DNA from: Pseudonectria foliicola
Taxonomy: Eukaryota; Ascomycota; Sordariomycetes; Hypocreales; Nectriaceae
Direction of reading: 5' to 3'
DNA length: 64,000 bases
Assembly (NCBI GenBank): GCA_003693505.1
Contig: QUZD01000024.1
Location: forward strand, 248,001 to 312,000
In this document: one piece after another, positions 55,235 to 64,000 of the stretch
Numbering within the stretch: position 1 is the first letter of the stretch
Layout of the letters: the number at the start of each line of letters is the position of its first letter
Program-made: the position numbers and the translations under genes
The notes under the pieces: generated by a model
What the model saw: the letters and a program-made list of their open reading frames with translations, nothing else
Database searches by the model: none
What the model was told of the DNA's origin: nothing

Positions 55235-55514
55235 GTGTGGCGCTCCGCCGTTCGGGGTAGCGACAACGCCAACCTTCCAACCCTCCGATGAAGCGGCTTG
55301 GCCGCCCTGGCACATGTCATCATAGGCCTTGATGCCATCATGGAAATTGACCGTCAGCGCTAATTCGCAAAATGTATACACACACATACTACTGTATGCA
55401 ATCTGTATGCCGTCATGTACTGTAGTGAGCATGTACAATACTATAGGTACGTACTGGGCATTGTAGGCATGTGCCAGCATAGGATCCGTGCAACCCCTGT
55501 ACTGCAACCCCCTT

Positions 55515-58500
55515 CTACGCCGTCGATAGCTTCCTCTGCCGCATCACCACTTGATGATCTCTCCCGCAGCTGCCACAGTACCTCTCTCTCCACTCTTCCA
55601 GTACTTTCCGTCGGCTCATCGACACCGACTCCATGACCCTTTGCGACCCACCCTCTTGTCCGTCACGCTTCCCAGCTGTACCAGCCCTGCCGTTGCGACG
55701 CTTGCCTTCATGGTCCAGCACCATGCCAAGCTCGTCGCATAGCAGCTTCTCGTCCACCAGCCAGTTCTCCCACTCCGACTGCAGCATCTCCCTCTCAATG
55801 CTGTTCACCACCCTCATCGCCACCAGCAAGTCGTGCCGGTACGATCCTAACCGCTGCCGCGTCCGTCGTAGGCGCCGTGCCGTTGCCCGGCTCGCTGGCG
55901 ACGAGAGTGCCGACCCTGCGTCCTGCCATGGCGTGTCCATATCCGTAGTATCCACCAGCGTCTTGAACGTGTCAAAGCATGTGCTGTTCTGAGGAAACGC
56001 GGGCTGCGACGTGGCCCCCGAGGCCTCGTTGAGGTCTGCAATGTAGATGGCCCTGCTCATCACATGGTTGGGTTTAATACCGACCCTGTGCATAAAGTTC
56101 GCTGCCTTGCGCTCCTGCCACCACGTCGACGTCTCGCCTGTTGTCAGTCCCACGTTGGTCAGGGTGCTGAAGGCGAGCAGGGCTAGAATCACTCGCTGTG
56201 CCGTAATCACACTAAACGTCTTCTGTAGGCCGGCAATGGCCCACATGATGAGCGACGACACCGCGCTCTCGCCCAGTGATCGCAGCGTTTCAAACACCAT
56301 GGCGGTCAGGGTCCGGAGTTTGATGGTCTGCTTCTTCGTCGTGTCGGCGTCCGCGGGCGAGAAGACGACCACCTCCGTCTGTTGGCCAATCTGTCCGTAT
56401 ACCTGGATCGCCCTGTTCGTCCGGCTTCGAGCACCGAGCTTCCGAACCTGATCCGTCGTAACCTCAGCCAGCTCCACGGCATCTCCGGCCGCATCGTGGA
56501 GCGCCTGACGTGTCACTAGATTCTTCGAAAAGGTTGGCAGCGTCGTCCAGTCGACTTTGGTATAGATGGCAAGCTTGCACTTTGACTTTGCCACGTGCGT
56601 AATCACAACCTTGGTAATCACCTTGAACCAGCTCGAGTGAGGGAGATGCCAGGCCGTCTTGACGTGCGTCACCACATAGGTGACATGGTCGCTGAAGACT
56701 TCGATTGTCTGAGAGTCGTTGACCTCGGCTTCCTTTGATCGGCCCAAAATGTCCTTGTAGTTGACCTTGAACTGGAAGTCGCGCCACATCCGTCCCTGGT
56801 CAACCAGCACCCAAGGCCCCTGGGCAATCTGCTGGGCCCGCCGCTCAAAGTACAGTTTCGGGAATACGAAGCTCTTGTCTCCAAACAGGACGTGGAAGCA
56901 GGCCTTTGCACTAATCTCAAAGTTGCGCTCCGCTGCGAGCTCTGTCATGTCCTCGGGCTCATACACAACAGGCCGTGCTGGTAGATGGAGCTTGTTGGCA
57001 TGTCTTAAACGCGATCGCTCGGGTTGCGCATGAAAACGTCTGCTCACGGGCCTCCCACCCGGCGTTCCGTCGTCGACGGGCGTATTTGCCGGGATCTCCT
57101 CCCAACTCTCCGCGCCAGGGCTTTGCCGCTCCATTTCATCCCTCGCTACGCTAATGAGAGCTGCAATCGTGGCCTCAAAATCCATGGGCTCTTCGGCCTG
57201 GAGGTCGTCGATGAGAAGGTTGAGGCGGGTGTGTAGGAGGCCTAGGTCTTCCAAAAAGATTTTGATGGCAATACGCGTGTAGCCCGTCCCGTTGTCGTCC
57301 CCAAGATGTATAAAGATGAAATCGCAATCCTTGCCTGGGGCTGCCGTCACCTCTGTGATCATGTCGAGGCTGAGCCTGTAGGCCGTAACAAGACCGATTT
57401 GGTGTCCGTAAAAGTACATGAAGTCGGGCGTGATGTAGATGCGGCCGTCTCCAGCCATTTCGGGCGTGCCAGGTCCTCGTTCTGGGGAGCTTGACCAGGC
57501 CGCGCGGAAAACTAGCACCAGCTTTTCTTCCAGGGCTGCATTGGGGAACAGCAGTCGAAACTGCGCATGCTGCGCCTTGAGCTCTGGAGGATAGTTGCTC
57601 GGGAACTTCTCTGAGACTTGCCTTCCAGGGCCGACCATGGGTTCTGTGTCCCCGGGTACAACGACTCCAATAGGGTCATCATCATCGCGCCTTGGCAGGA
57701 TGGGCTGATTTGAGGCTTTGATGGTGGACCAGACTTTGCTTCCCCAGTAGTTGGCGGTGATGCAAGCCGGCAGTTTCCCGCTGCTGCCAACAGGGCGTCG
57801 TTCTCCCGCCGCCATGATGGCAGTCCGACTCAGCCCGGTCATGGCTGGGGGTTTTGCAAAGGTCGTGGGGGCCAGAGTTCCCTGATGTGTGTCGACAGAA
57901 GGAAGCATGCCTGGTGTCTGTCGAGTAGCGGGTAAGACGCTGGTGCTTGTGGATATCAATCCAGCGATGCCGCTGGACCCAGGCGGCGGACTCGCCAGGC
58001 CGCCCTCGGCAACGCTACTAAACGTAGCTTTGCGGTGAAGGTCAAGCTTTTGGATAAGCCTTGCCGCGTGTTCCCGACCGCTCTCGCCTTCCTCGCGGAC
58101 TAGGTCTCGCCCCAAAGCTGTAATGGAGCGGCGTGGTACGTTTCCGTTGATATCGAAGCTTTGCCTTGCACTCAAACCGCCCTCTTGGCCGGGGACCGGG
58201 AGGGTAGCTGAGCGGTCAGGCCCAGATTCTTCGTAAATCCCAGCCTGTGCATCGAGTGTTTTGGCGGAGAACTCTGGAATACTTGGGGGCGTGATGGAGA
58301 AAGCAGGGTCTACGAACCCAGAAAGTGTGTTGCTCCGGTTCATGGTAGCCTCAAAGGCGAATTTCTTGGTGATTTCAAAGACCTCCAGCCATCCAGTGAG
58401 CTCCTGCTGTGTCTCTGCCTGGAGTAGAATCGTTTGGCTCTTCGTTTTAACTTCGAAACAGAAGCGTCTGTCTTCGCCAACGGCCGGCCTGGCGTTGCAG

Positions 58501-59585
58501 AGCAGCACTCCGGTCTCGTCTCCCTGGAGAACACCAAAAGGCCCCGGCGTCAGCCAGCCAAAAACACCGTCTCGGCAGTAGTACCACCGTCGGACCCAAG
58601 TGTATCGTGCAGGCTTCCCCGAAAGCGCTCGTAAGAACAGCCACCCCTGCTTCTCTGAGACGGCCACGGTACCATCTTTCAAACGCACATCGATCGGTCC
58701 GCGCGAGCCAAGGAACGGGACAGTCGAGATGCTATAGTCCTCGAGCTCACGAGAGGGCTTGAAGGTTGCGAGCGCGCTCTCACCAAGCTCCCGTCGGGCC
58801 ATCTGCAGCTCGCGCCTGAAGACACCCTCGGAGCCTTCCATCTCCCGAGACCACCCCTGAATGCGGTCCATCTCCTGGTATCGTGTAGCATCCACCAGCG
58901 CCTCGCGTGATCGCTTCATCTCCTTCCATCTCTCGTTGCAGACCCTGACAAGAAGCTTGTCCATTGTAAAGCGCAGCTGAGGGGCAAGCTGGCAGTAGTC
59001 CAACGACGCCTTGAGGTAGGCTTTACGGGTCTCGTACACAGCAAAGGCATCCTCGCGGAGGGCAGACGGCTCCTTCGTCTTGGACTGGCTGACATAGCGC
59101 GCCAAGGTTGAGTCGAAGGTCCTCTGCGACTGTTCTAAGGCTCTGCGGCACTCCTTGAAGTTGCGGAGCTCACCACTGAGGAACGCCCTGATAGGTTCCA
59201 CGACGGAGCTCTCCGTCTTCTTCATGATACTGAGCAGCTGCATCCAGTATTCGCGCGAGCTATCGCCGACCCGTTTGAGGGCCAGAAAGGTATAGTCATT
59301 GTCGACGACGCCATCCGTGGCGGAGGGGATCGTCTTGGTGAGATAGCCGTTGATGGACTCTTCGAGAGCAAGGATGTCGTGGACGAGCTTCGAGGTGGAC
59401 GCGGCGTACCCGTTGAGCCAGCGCTCTATGGCATCGACCTGCTCTGCGAAATGGGACGAGGTCACGCGAAAGGTTGGCGAGTCGAGGACGGCCTCGTTGA
59501 GGCCAACAGCGACAGTGCCGCTATCGGGCTGCTGTTGTGCAGCAGGTGCCGGCGCAGCCACAGTGCTCTCTGGCGCTTCAGGCAT
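55515..59585 (-). CDS. BAR-PH-VASt protein, Sip3/Lam family sterol-transfer type
   Basis: Membrane protein of 1356 aa in one exon, related to yeast Sip3/Ysp1 (Lam3/Lam1), which sit at ER contacts with the plasma membrane and move sterols. Domains in order: BAR-like helices about residues 40-290; PH domain about 313-413 (QGWLFLRALSGKPARYTWVR to ELTGWLEVFEITKKF); Ser-rich linker; GRAM-like segment about 665-760 (LFPNAALEEKLVLVFRAAW, DGRIYITPDFMYFYGHQIG); VASt (StART-like) domain about 895-1040 (ISAKACFHVLFGDKSFVFPK, MWRDFQFKVNYKD); hydrophobic segment about 1105-1142; helical tail with IEREMLQSEWENWLVDEKLL. The lack of introns over 4 kb contrasts with its intron-rich neighbours. The family is clear; which paralogue is inferred. 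Confidence 0.9.
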   Translation of the reverse strand: MPEAPESTVAAPAPAAQQQPDSGTVAVGLNEAVLDSPTFRVTSSHFAEQVDAIERWLNGYAASTSKLVHDILALEESINGYLTKTIPSATDGVVDNDYTFLALKRVGDSSREYWMQLLSIMKKTESSVVEPIRAFLSGELRNFKECRRALEQSQRTFDSTLARYVSQSKTKEPSALREDAFAVYETRKAYLKASLDYCQLAPQLRFTMDKLLVRVCNERWKEMKRSREALVDATRYQEMDRIQGWSREMEGSEGVFRRELQMARRELGESALATFKPSRELEDYSISTVPFLGSRGPIDVRLKDGTVAVSEKQGWLFLRALSGKPARYTWVRRWYYCRDGVFGWLTPGPFGVLQGDETGVLLCNARPAVGEDRRFCFEVKTKSQTILLQAETQQELTGWLEVFEITKKFAFEATMNRSNTLSGFVDPAFSITPPSIPEFSAKTLDAQAGIYEESGPDRSATLPVPGQEGGLSARQSFDINGNVPRRSITALGRDLVREEGESGREHAARLIQKLDLHRKATFSSVAEGGLASPPPGSSGIAGLISTSTSVLPATRQTPGMLPSVDTHQGTLAPTTFAKPPAMTGLSRTAIMAAGERRPVGSSGKLPACITANYWGSKVWSTIKASNQPILPRRDDDDPIGVVVPGDTEPMVGPGRQVSEKFPSNYPPELKAQHAQFRLLFPNAALEEKLVLVFRAAWSSSPERGPGTPEMAGDGRIYITPDFMYFYGHQIGLVTAYRLSLDMITEVTAAPGKDCDFIFIHLGDDNGTGYTRIAIKIFLEDLGLLHTRLNLLIDDLQAEEPMDFEATIAALISVARDEMERQSPGAESWEEIPANTPVDDGTPGGRPVSRRFHAQPERSRLRHANKLHLPARPVVYEPEDMTELAAERNFEISAKACFHVLFGDKSFVFPKLYFERRAQQIAQGPWVLVDQGRMWRDFQFKVNYKDILGRSKEAEVNDSQTIEVFSDHVTYVVTHVKTAWHLPHSSWFKVITKVVITHVAKSKCKLAIYTKVDWTTLPTFSKNLVTRQALHDAAGDAVELAEVTTDQVRKLGARSRTNRAIQVYGQIGQQTEVVVFSPADADTTKKQTIKLRTLTAMVFETLRSLGESAVSSLIMWAIAGLQKTFSVITAQRVILALLAFSTLTNVGLTTGETSTWWQERKAANFMHRVGIKPNHVMSRAIYIADLNEASGATSQPAFPQNSTCFDTFKTLVDTTDMDTPWQDAGSALSSPASRATARRLRRTRQRLGSYRHDLLVAMRVVNSIEREMLQSEWENWLVDEKLLCDELGMVLDHEGKRRNGRAGTAGKRDGQEGGSQRVMESVSMSRRKVLEEWRERYCGSCGRDHQVVMRQRKLSTA

Positions 59586-60859
59586 CGTTGGTGGTGGTTC
59601 ACACTGGGAATCCCACTACATCTGGTGCTGTGCTAGCGGACGTGACGCGCTGGTGAGCAAGCAGAGAAGGCGAGAAGGGAACAAGGGGGTGGTGAACGTG
59701 GAAGAAGATGAGGCGCAATGGAGAGGGATGTACGGATACACATTACTGTAGTCTACGAAATTGCCCATTCGTATCAAGCTGGAACTACGTAACCACATGC
59801 AACTTGCATAACACTACTGCGCCGCACCCCTTCACTCTGACGGAGATCCCCCACCCCCATTTGAGCCACACTTCCTTAGCGGCTCACATTCGCTGAAATG
59901 GCGGTTGTGAGACTAGGCACGGTTCCAGCCTCCCTACCTAAGTTAAGGTGCCTATCTAACTTGGGTAGGTACGGATTATAATGCCACTCATCCATGCGCA
60001 ACAACGGGATGGACGTGCTCTCCATGTGACAAAAAGACGACCTCGCAATGTAGCCAATGTATGTATAAAGCCTGTTAACGCAGGCACCTCCTATCTCGAC
60101 GGGGATCTGCATCAGATTAAACCCCCTATTATATACCGGCAGTCCATCTGTCTAAATGCCAATTGTTTGGATATGCCCACTGTTATGCATGCATGCAATG
60201 CCACTTGGCCGATCTTGGCAGGGGGTGAAGATGGCCCGTTCAATTCACGACAATAGTTTGAATCAAGAAACGAGCAGGTGTGGAATCGGCTCGTCAAGCA
60301 GAAGAGCTCCTTGCGATCTGAAGACCGAACGGCTTGTATTTTGTTTCCTCTCAGTATCGTAGCTTTTTCCCAACTGCTGTCAACATGTGACAGGCTTATC
60401 AGCCCACCACGTCCACGTCGACTCTACCTCATGACAACAGGTATTCTAGGCCAAGAAACGCTGCGATAATCTTCAAGAATCTCCAGCCGTTACGCCATCT
60501 TGATCGCGTCAACCTCTGTGTATCAAATTGCAAAGTTCGGGTCTGCGCTTGTGTGAGACTAGTGTGCAATCACATCGGCAGCTAGCTACCTTGGGCAGCA
60601 CTATGGGTGCAACGTACCTTGGCCTTACATCAATCATAACTCAAGAAGCCGTCATCATGGTGTGCAGTGGACTAGGTCGCGACACCTGGTGTTCACGATG
60701 AGGAGGCGTGAGACAGTCTCTCTCCATCAGGCGCTTCTGAGCAAATGACATCGGCGCAGCGTCGCTCGGTCCCTGCGCCGCGGAGCGCTGGGCACTGTTG
60801 TCATGCATTGACGGTTGGGCTTGAGTTGTTCCCTCGCTATCAACGAGGGCATCCGCTGG
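59586..60859. promoter_or_regulatory. Sip3-like gene promoter and eRF1 3' flank
   Basis: 1.3 kb between two minus-strand genes. CCTACCTAAGTTAAGGT-type words lie near 59932-59970. No other gene recognised. Confidence 0.55.
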
Positions 60860-62504
60860 TCAATCTGTATCAGAGCAGTTAGTAACGTGGCTTTGTTGAT
60901 GAGACAGCCCGTTGTCGACTTACCGTCGTAGTAATCATCATCGTCATCCAAGTCAGCCAACTGCTCAAAGTTGACCTTGTATCGGAGAAGACCTCCGATA
61001 CCACCGAAGCCCTTGACGAACTGGTTGCCCTCGGTCGACTTGTCAGAGACAAACTCCAGCGTCGTACCAAAGTCCTTGTAGTGCTCGGCGACCCATTCCA
61101 GGAACGACTCCTGGGAAACAATGTCCATCTCCTGGCCAGTCTCCTTGTCGAGGAACATGTCGCGGTTGCTCTGCTCTTGCTGCTTGGTCGTGTGCAGAAT
61201 AACTTCGGTTCCGTTGCTGTCCTTGAGGACCGAGCGCGTGATTTCAAGGTTCTCCCAGACAATCAGAGTCTCGACGGCGCCCAGCTCCAGAGCCTTGAGC
61301 GTGTCATCGATGCCGTAACAGACCTTGCCGGTGTCCTGGCTAATCTCCTCAAAGTACTTGCCAATGAGCTTCTTCTCCTGAATGAATTTGACGTTGCCGA
61401 GAGTCTCGGCAGACAGCTCGATGGCCTGGTTGAAGCCGTTCTCGCCACCGTAAGAGACATCAACAACCTTGATGACCTTGGTCTGCAGGCGGTTATCGAA
61501 CATGTCGGAAGCGTTGAGGTCGTTCTTGAAATCGGCGGAACCGGCCAGAATGATGCCGGCAACGTTGACCTTGTCAGCAACGATGAAGTTTTGCACAGCC
61601 AGCTCCGAGACCTTGCGGACATAGTTGTGTCGCTTCTCGTCACGCAGACGGGAGAAACGCAGAGCGGACTGACCACCACGGCCGTGCTTCTTGGGAAGAT
61701 CGACGGAAAACTTGTGGATGACCTCGCGAGTGTTGCCGCTGAGCGTGCCGAATAGCGTGCCGTTACCATCCATGACGATGAAACCAAACTTCTGGTCAGA
61801 CTCGAGGAGCTCAGCCAGGGCCTCGGTGTGGAACTTGTTGTCACAGAGATAGAGGGAGGTGTTGATGGGCTTGAACGGCTCGAAATCGATGTTGACCTTT
61901 CGCTCTTTACCCTCCGAGGTCAAGATTTCACCACAGTATACGACCAGGCCATTGGGGGGGACCTTGTTGTAGAGCTTGAGACGCTGCTGGGTCGAGGTAA
62001 TGGCGGACAGGACAGACTGTCGGTTGACTCGAGACTTGATGTTGGAAGCGGTGCCCTGAATAGGTCCGTGGTTAGCAACGGATCTCGATTCGGGTTGGAC
62101 ATTCTCGGGGTCGTACGTATTCTTCAGCCAACATCTTGGCCGCCCGAGAAACCTGGTCCTTGGGCGCTGACGGGAAAAAAAGGTTAGTGCGTGGTTTCCA
62201 GCGGCGGGAGGATGTAGGCAGATGGCATACGGATGATGAGCGAAATCATGGAAGTTCCATTTCCTCTGGCGGCCTCGAGGCGCTTGATCAGCTTCTTGAC
62301 CTTCCAGATCTCAATCTGTGTGCGGTTGGATTAGCATCGCTTCATCAGCGGGAAAGCACGATGATTTGCGGTGTTGGTGTTGGCGGCGTTGGCGCGGGGC
62401 ACAAGTGCCAGCGTGCCAGCAGCAATGAGGGGCTGCAAAGCCAGCCCGCGAATGGAACCGTGACCTACGTTCTTCTCGGCCTCGTTCGCCTGCGGGTCAC
62501 TCAT
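60860..62504 (-). CDS. sup45: Eukaryotic peptide chain release factor 1 (eRF1/Sup45)
   Basis: Recognises all three stop codons in the ribosomal A site and triggers peptide release. 435 aa. Exons in transcription order are 62504-62469, 62315-62231, 62166-62117, 62055-60924 and 60864-60860. Stop-codon reading motifs are TASNIKS (about residues 59-65) and YLCDNKF (about 127-133). The catalytic loop is GRGGQSALRF with GGQ near 183-185. The acidic C-terminus DDDDDYYDD binds the eRF3 partner region. The final coding exon contributes only two bases of the last Asp codon plus TGA, after a 59-nt intron, so gene callers often extend the frame wrongly past 60924. Divergent from the APH-like gene across 618 bp. 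Confidence 0.96.
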
Positions 62505-63122
62505 GTTGGGCGCGGTAGTGAGGGCCTTGCGAGTCGGTTCGTTGGCTTGTCTCGCGGGTCAGAATCGCAGAAATGTGGCGGGTTCCAGCGAGCGTGATCC
62601 CAAAAGTGTGTATGTCTTTGTCTGGTGCCAGATTTTTATCGGTGCAAGGCGGCATGACCAACTTTCACGGTACCTTACGTAGTTGGTACCCGACTGACCA
62701 ACAGCACCGCCACAGGTGGATCTGACCGGCTCAATGTCGGGCCCTGGGGCTGGCGGGCTGGCTGGCTGGCTGGCACGCTGAGTAACTGGACTTGATGGGG
62801 TTTCCCCTTTGGCGGCACGCGCCAAGCTGTGGATAGGCTCCTCACCGCTTGGAACCAATACGGATCATGAGATCAACCAACCTGCATGTACCTGGGCAGG
62901 TATCCTACAGCAAGCAGGGTTGGACGCATCCATCGCGAATACGGATAGGTACATGTACCAATCGAGGTATTTAATCGCTTCCCAGTGTTGGTTGATGTCA
63001 TGTGATCGATCGTTCGTGAGGCCCAACCCATTTCCTCTCTCCAGCATTACCAACCTGCTCGCGTGATCCTCACCCGCCGATGCCAGAGAATTCGCGCATG
63101 TACGCTGCGCTCGTCCTTTCCA
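62505..63122. promoter_or_regulatory. Bidirectional promoter of eRF1 and the APH-like gene
   Basis: 618 bp between divergent starts. A GGCTGGCT repeat lies near 62751-62772. No other feature seen. Confidence 0.5.
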
Positions 63123-64000
63123 ATGGCTTCAATCATCGAGCGGATCTTCTCGGTTCCGTGGGTATATTGCATTACCCGTTTTCGGCGCCTCTGGGGTGCG
63201 CTGTTCAACCCCATCTTCAGACGCCTCGCCACTTCTCCCTATAATCTCAGGCCCCTCACAGACCAACAACGCAAGCAAAAGACCCATGAATTCATCGACT
63301 CGATTGATCCCTCTGCCATTCGTGCCCTAGGTTCCAAGTATAACGACGGCTTGTCATGCGAAATCAGATGCTGGTGCCAGGGCACCTTCAACGTGTGCTA
63401 CATCCTCGACTTCCCTGATGGCTCGACACGTCTTGTCAGGCTTCCCATCGAGCCGGCAGTCCATGATGTGTGGAACAAGGTGCAAAGCGAGGTCTATACC
63501 ATGCAGTACGTCTCTCCTGCATATTCGATATCACCCTTCCTGAGGACTGACACGGTGCGCATAAAGGTACGTGCGAGACCACACTACTATTGCTGTCCCT
63601 CGAGTATATGCCTACGGCCGCAGCCAACTCCGACGAGATACCCCGGCGCTTCAAGTGTTCATGGTCCTGGATTATATTAGCGGTCGACCCCTTACCAAAC
63701 AGTTACTTCGCGACAGCTCAAAGGAATCCCGGACCCGATTCTTGGACCAAGTTGTCGACATGTGCGCCCAACTCCGAGAGCTCGAGTTTCCTCAGGGCGG
63801 TTCATTGATGCCGAATGCGACAGCTGGAATCTGGACCCGATTAGGACAGTTTTTCTCTTCCCAGGAAGAATTCCTCACGCCCCAGTCAACCACGGAAGGA
63901 TTCGAATTCGGGCCAAAAATCGTGGGTGCCTTTTCCAGACGCAAGAATGAACTCCAGGTCGACGGATATATGGCTTCACGTTTCACAGCTACCACTGCAA
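63123..64000 (+). CDS. Phosphotransferase-fold protein (APH/aminoglycoside phosphotransferase-like family), partial at window end
   Basis: Protein-kinase-like fold common in large numbers in fungi, usually of unknown substrate. About 272 residues are visible. Exon 1 is 63123-63505, exon 2 starts at 63567 and stays open to the window end. After a hydrophobic N-terminus, the nucleotide-binding lobe reads CQGTFNVCYILDFPDGST and RLVRLPIEP, then EVYTMQYVRDHTTIAVPRVY, the usual APH layout with the beta-3 strand and helix C. LQVFMVLDYISGRPLTK is the hinge. The HxDxxxxN catalytic loop would lie further downstream. Antibiotic resistance should not be inferred from the family name: fungal members act on other small molecules or are unassigned. 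Confidence 0.85.

Larger units (their letters stand above)
54332..55514. promoter_or_regulatory. Upstream region of the DUF3074 gene and 3' flank of the Sip3-like gene
   Basis: 1.2 kb between two minus-strand genes. It holds three successive tandem arrays (54571-54627, 54630-54652 and 54695-54757) and the palindromic (GTACA)n array at 55205-55234. No gene seen. Confidence 0.55.

Noticed and set aside
61081..61755. A 224-codon frame antisense to eRF1
   Set aside because: Same cause: codon bias of a conserved gene. The translation has no family signal and the eRF1 frame is certain.
1..64000. CRISPR arrays, insertion sequences, riboswitches
   Set aside because: The sequence is fungal nuclear DNA. 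Tandem arrays here are microsatellites without spacer structure, and no transposase motifs, long terminal repeats or target-site duplications were seen. A homology search against repeat libraries could still reveal decayed elements.
63123..64000. Annotation as an aminoglycoside resistance gene
   Set aside because: The APH fold is shared by many fungal proteins of other or unknown function, and the catalytic loop lies outside the window.

Overview
The window is nuclear DNA of a filamentous ascomycete (Pezizomycotina). It is most likely a Sordariomycete of hypocrealean type, which is inferred from protein style and intron architecture and not from a search. Introns are short (about 40-190 nt), mostly GTANGT...CTAAC/CTGAC...YAG. 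Genes lie on both strands without operons. Protein families include a Zn2Cys6 regulator, a BAR-PH-VASt protein and a fatty alcohol oxidase typical of moulds. No transposon, rRNA, tRNA or CRISPR array could be recognised.

Layout. (1) 1-2006: 3' part of a ubiquitin hydrolase gene (Ubp12/USP15 type), cut by the window edge. (2) 2007-9824: 7.8 kb without a convincing gene, rich in microsatellites and short palindromes, ending in a 3-kb pyrimidine-rich leader. (3) 9825-12725: high-affinity cyclic-nucleotide phosphodiesterase. (4) 13763-22908: an accessory four-gene block made of two divergent pairs: MFS exporter / Zn2Cys6 regulator, then ketopantoate-reductase-like enzyme / long-chain fatty alcohol oxidase. 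(5) 22909-29893: a gene-poor 7-kb stretch; at 27.26-27.83 kb three perfect NF-Y (CCAAT) sites stand just upstream of a possible short unknown gene. (6) 29894-30925: a single-exon protein of unknown function. (7) 32822-34419: clade-3-like catalase. (8) 36571-46666: conserved housekeeping genes arl1, rpl39, skp1, smp3 and rpl10a. (9) 47054-62504: trm732 (THADA), a DUF3074/coiled-coil protein, a Sip3/Lam-type lipid-transfer protein and eRF1. (10) 63123-end: a partial phosphotransferase (APH)-fold protein.

The housekeeping genes act in separate processes: tRNA 2'-O-methylation, ribosome assembly, translation termination, SCF ubiquitination, Golgi traffic and GPI-anchor synthesis. The functional grouping that stands out is the 13.7-22.9 kb block, where regulator, transporter and two oxidoreductases share two bidirectional promoters. 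Other points worth attention are three GC-AG introns (arl1, smp3, trm732), a 5-nt terminal coding exon in eRF1, intergenic palindromic word families, and the possible hidden gene(s) at 27.4-28.4 kb. Exon borders were placed by hand from splice signals and reading-frame continuity and could be off by a base in places.
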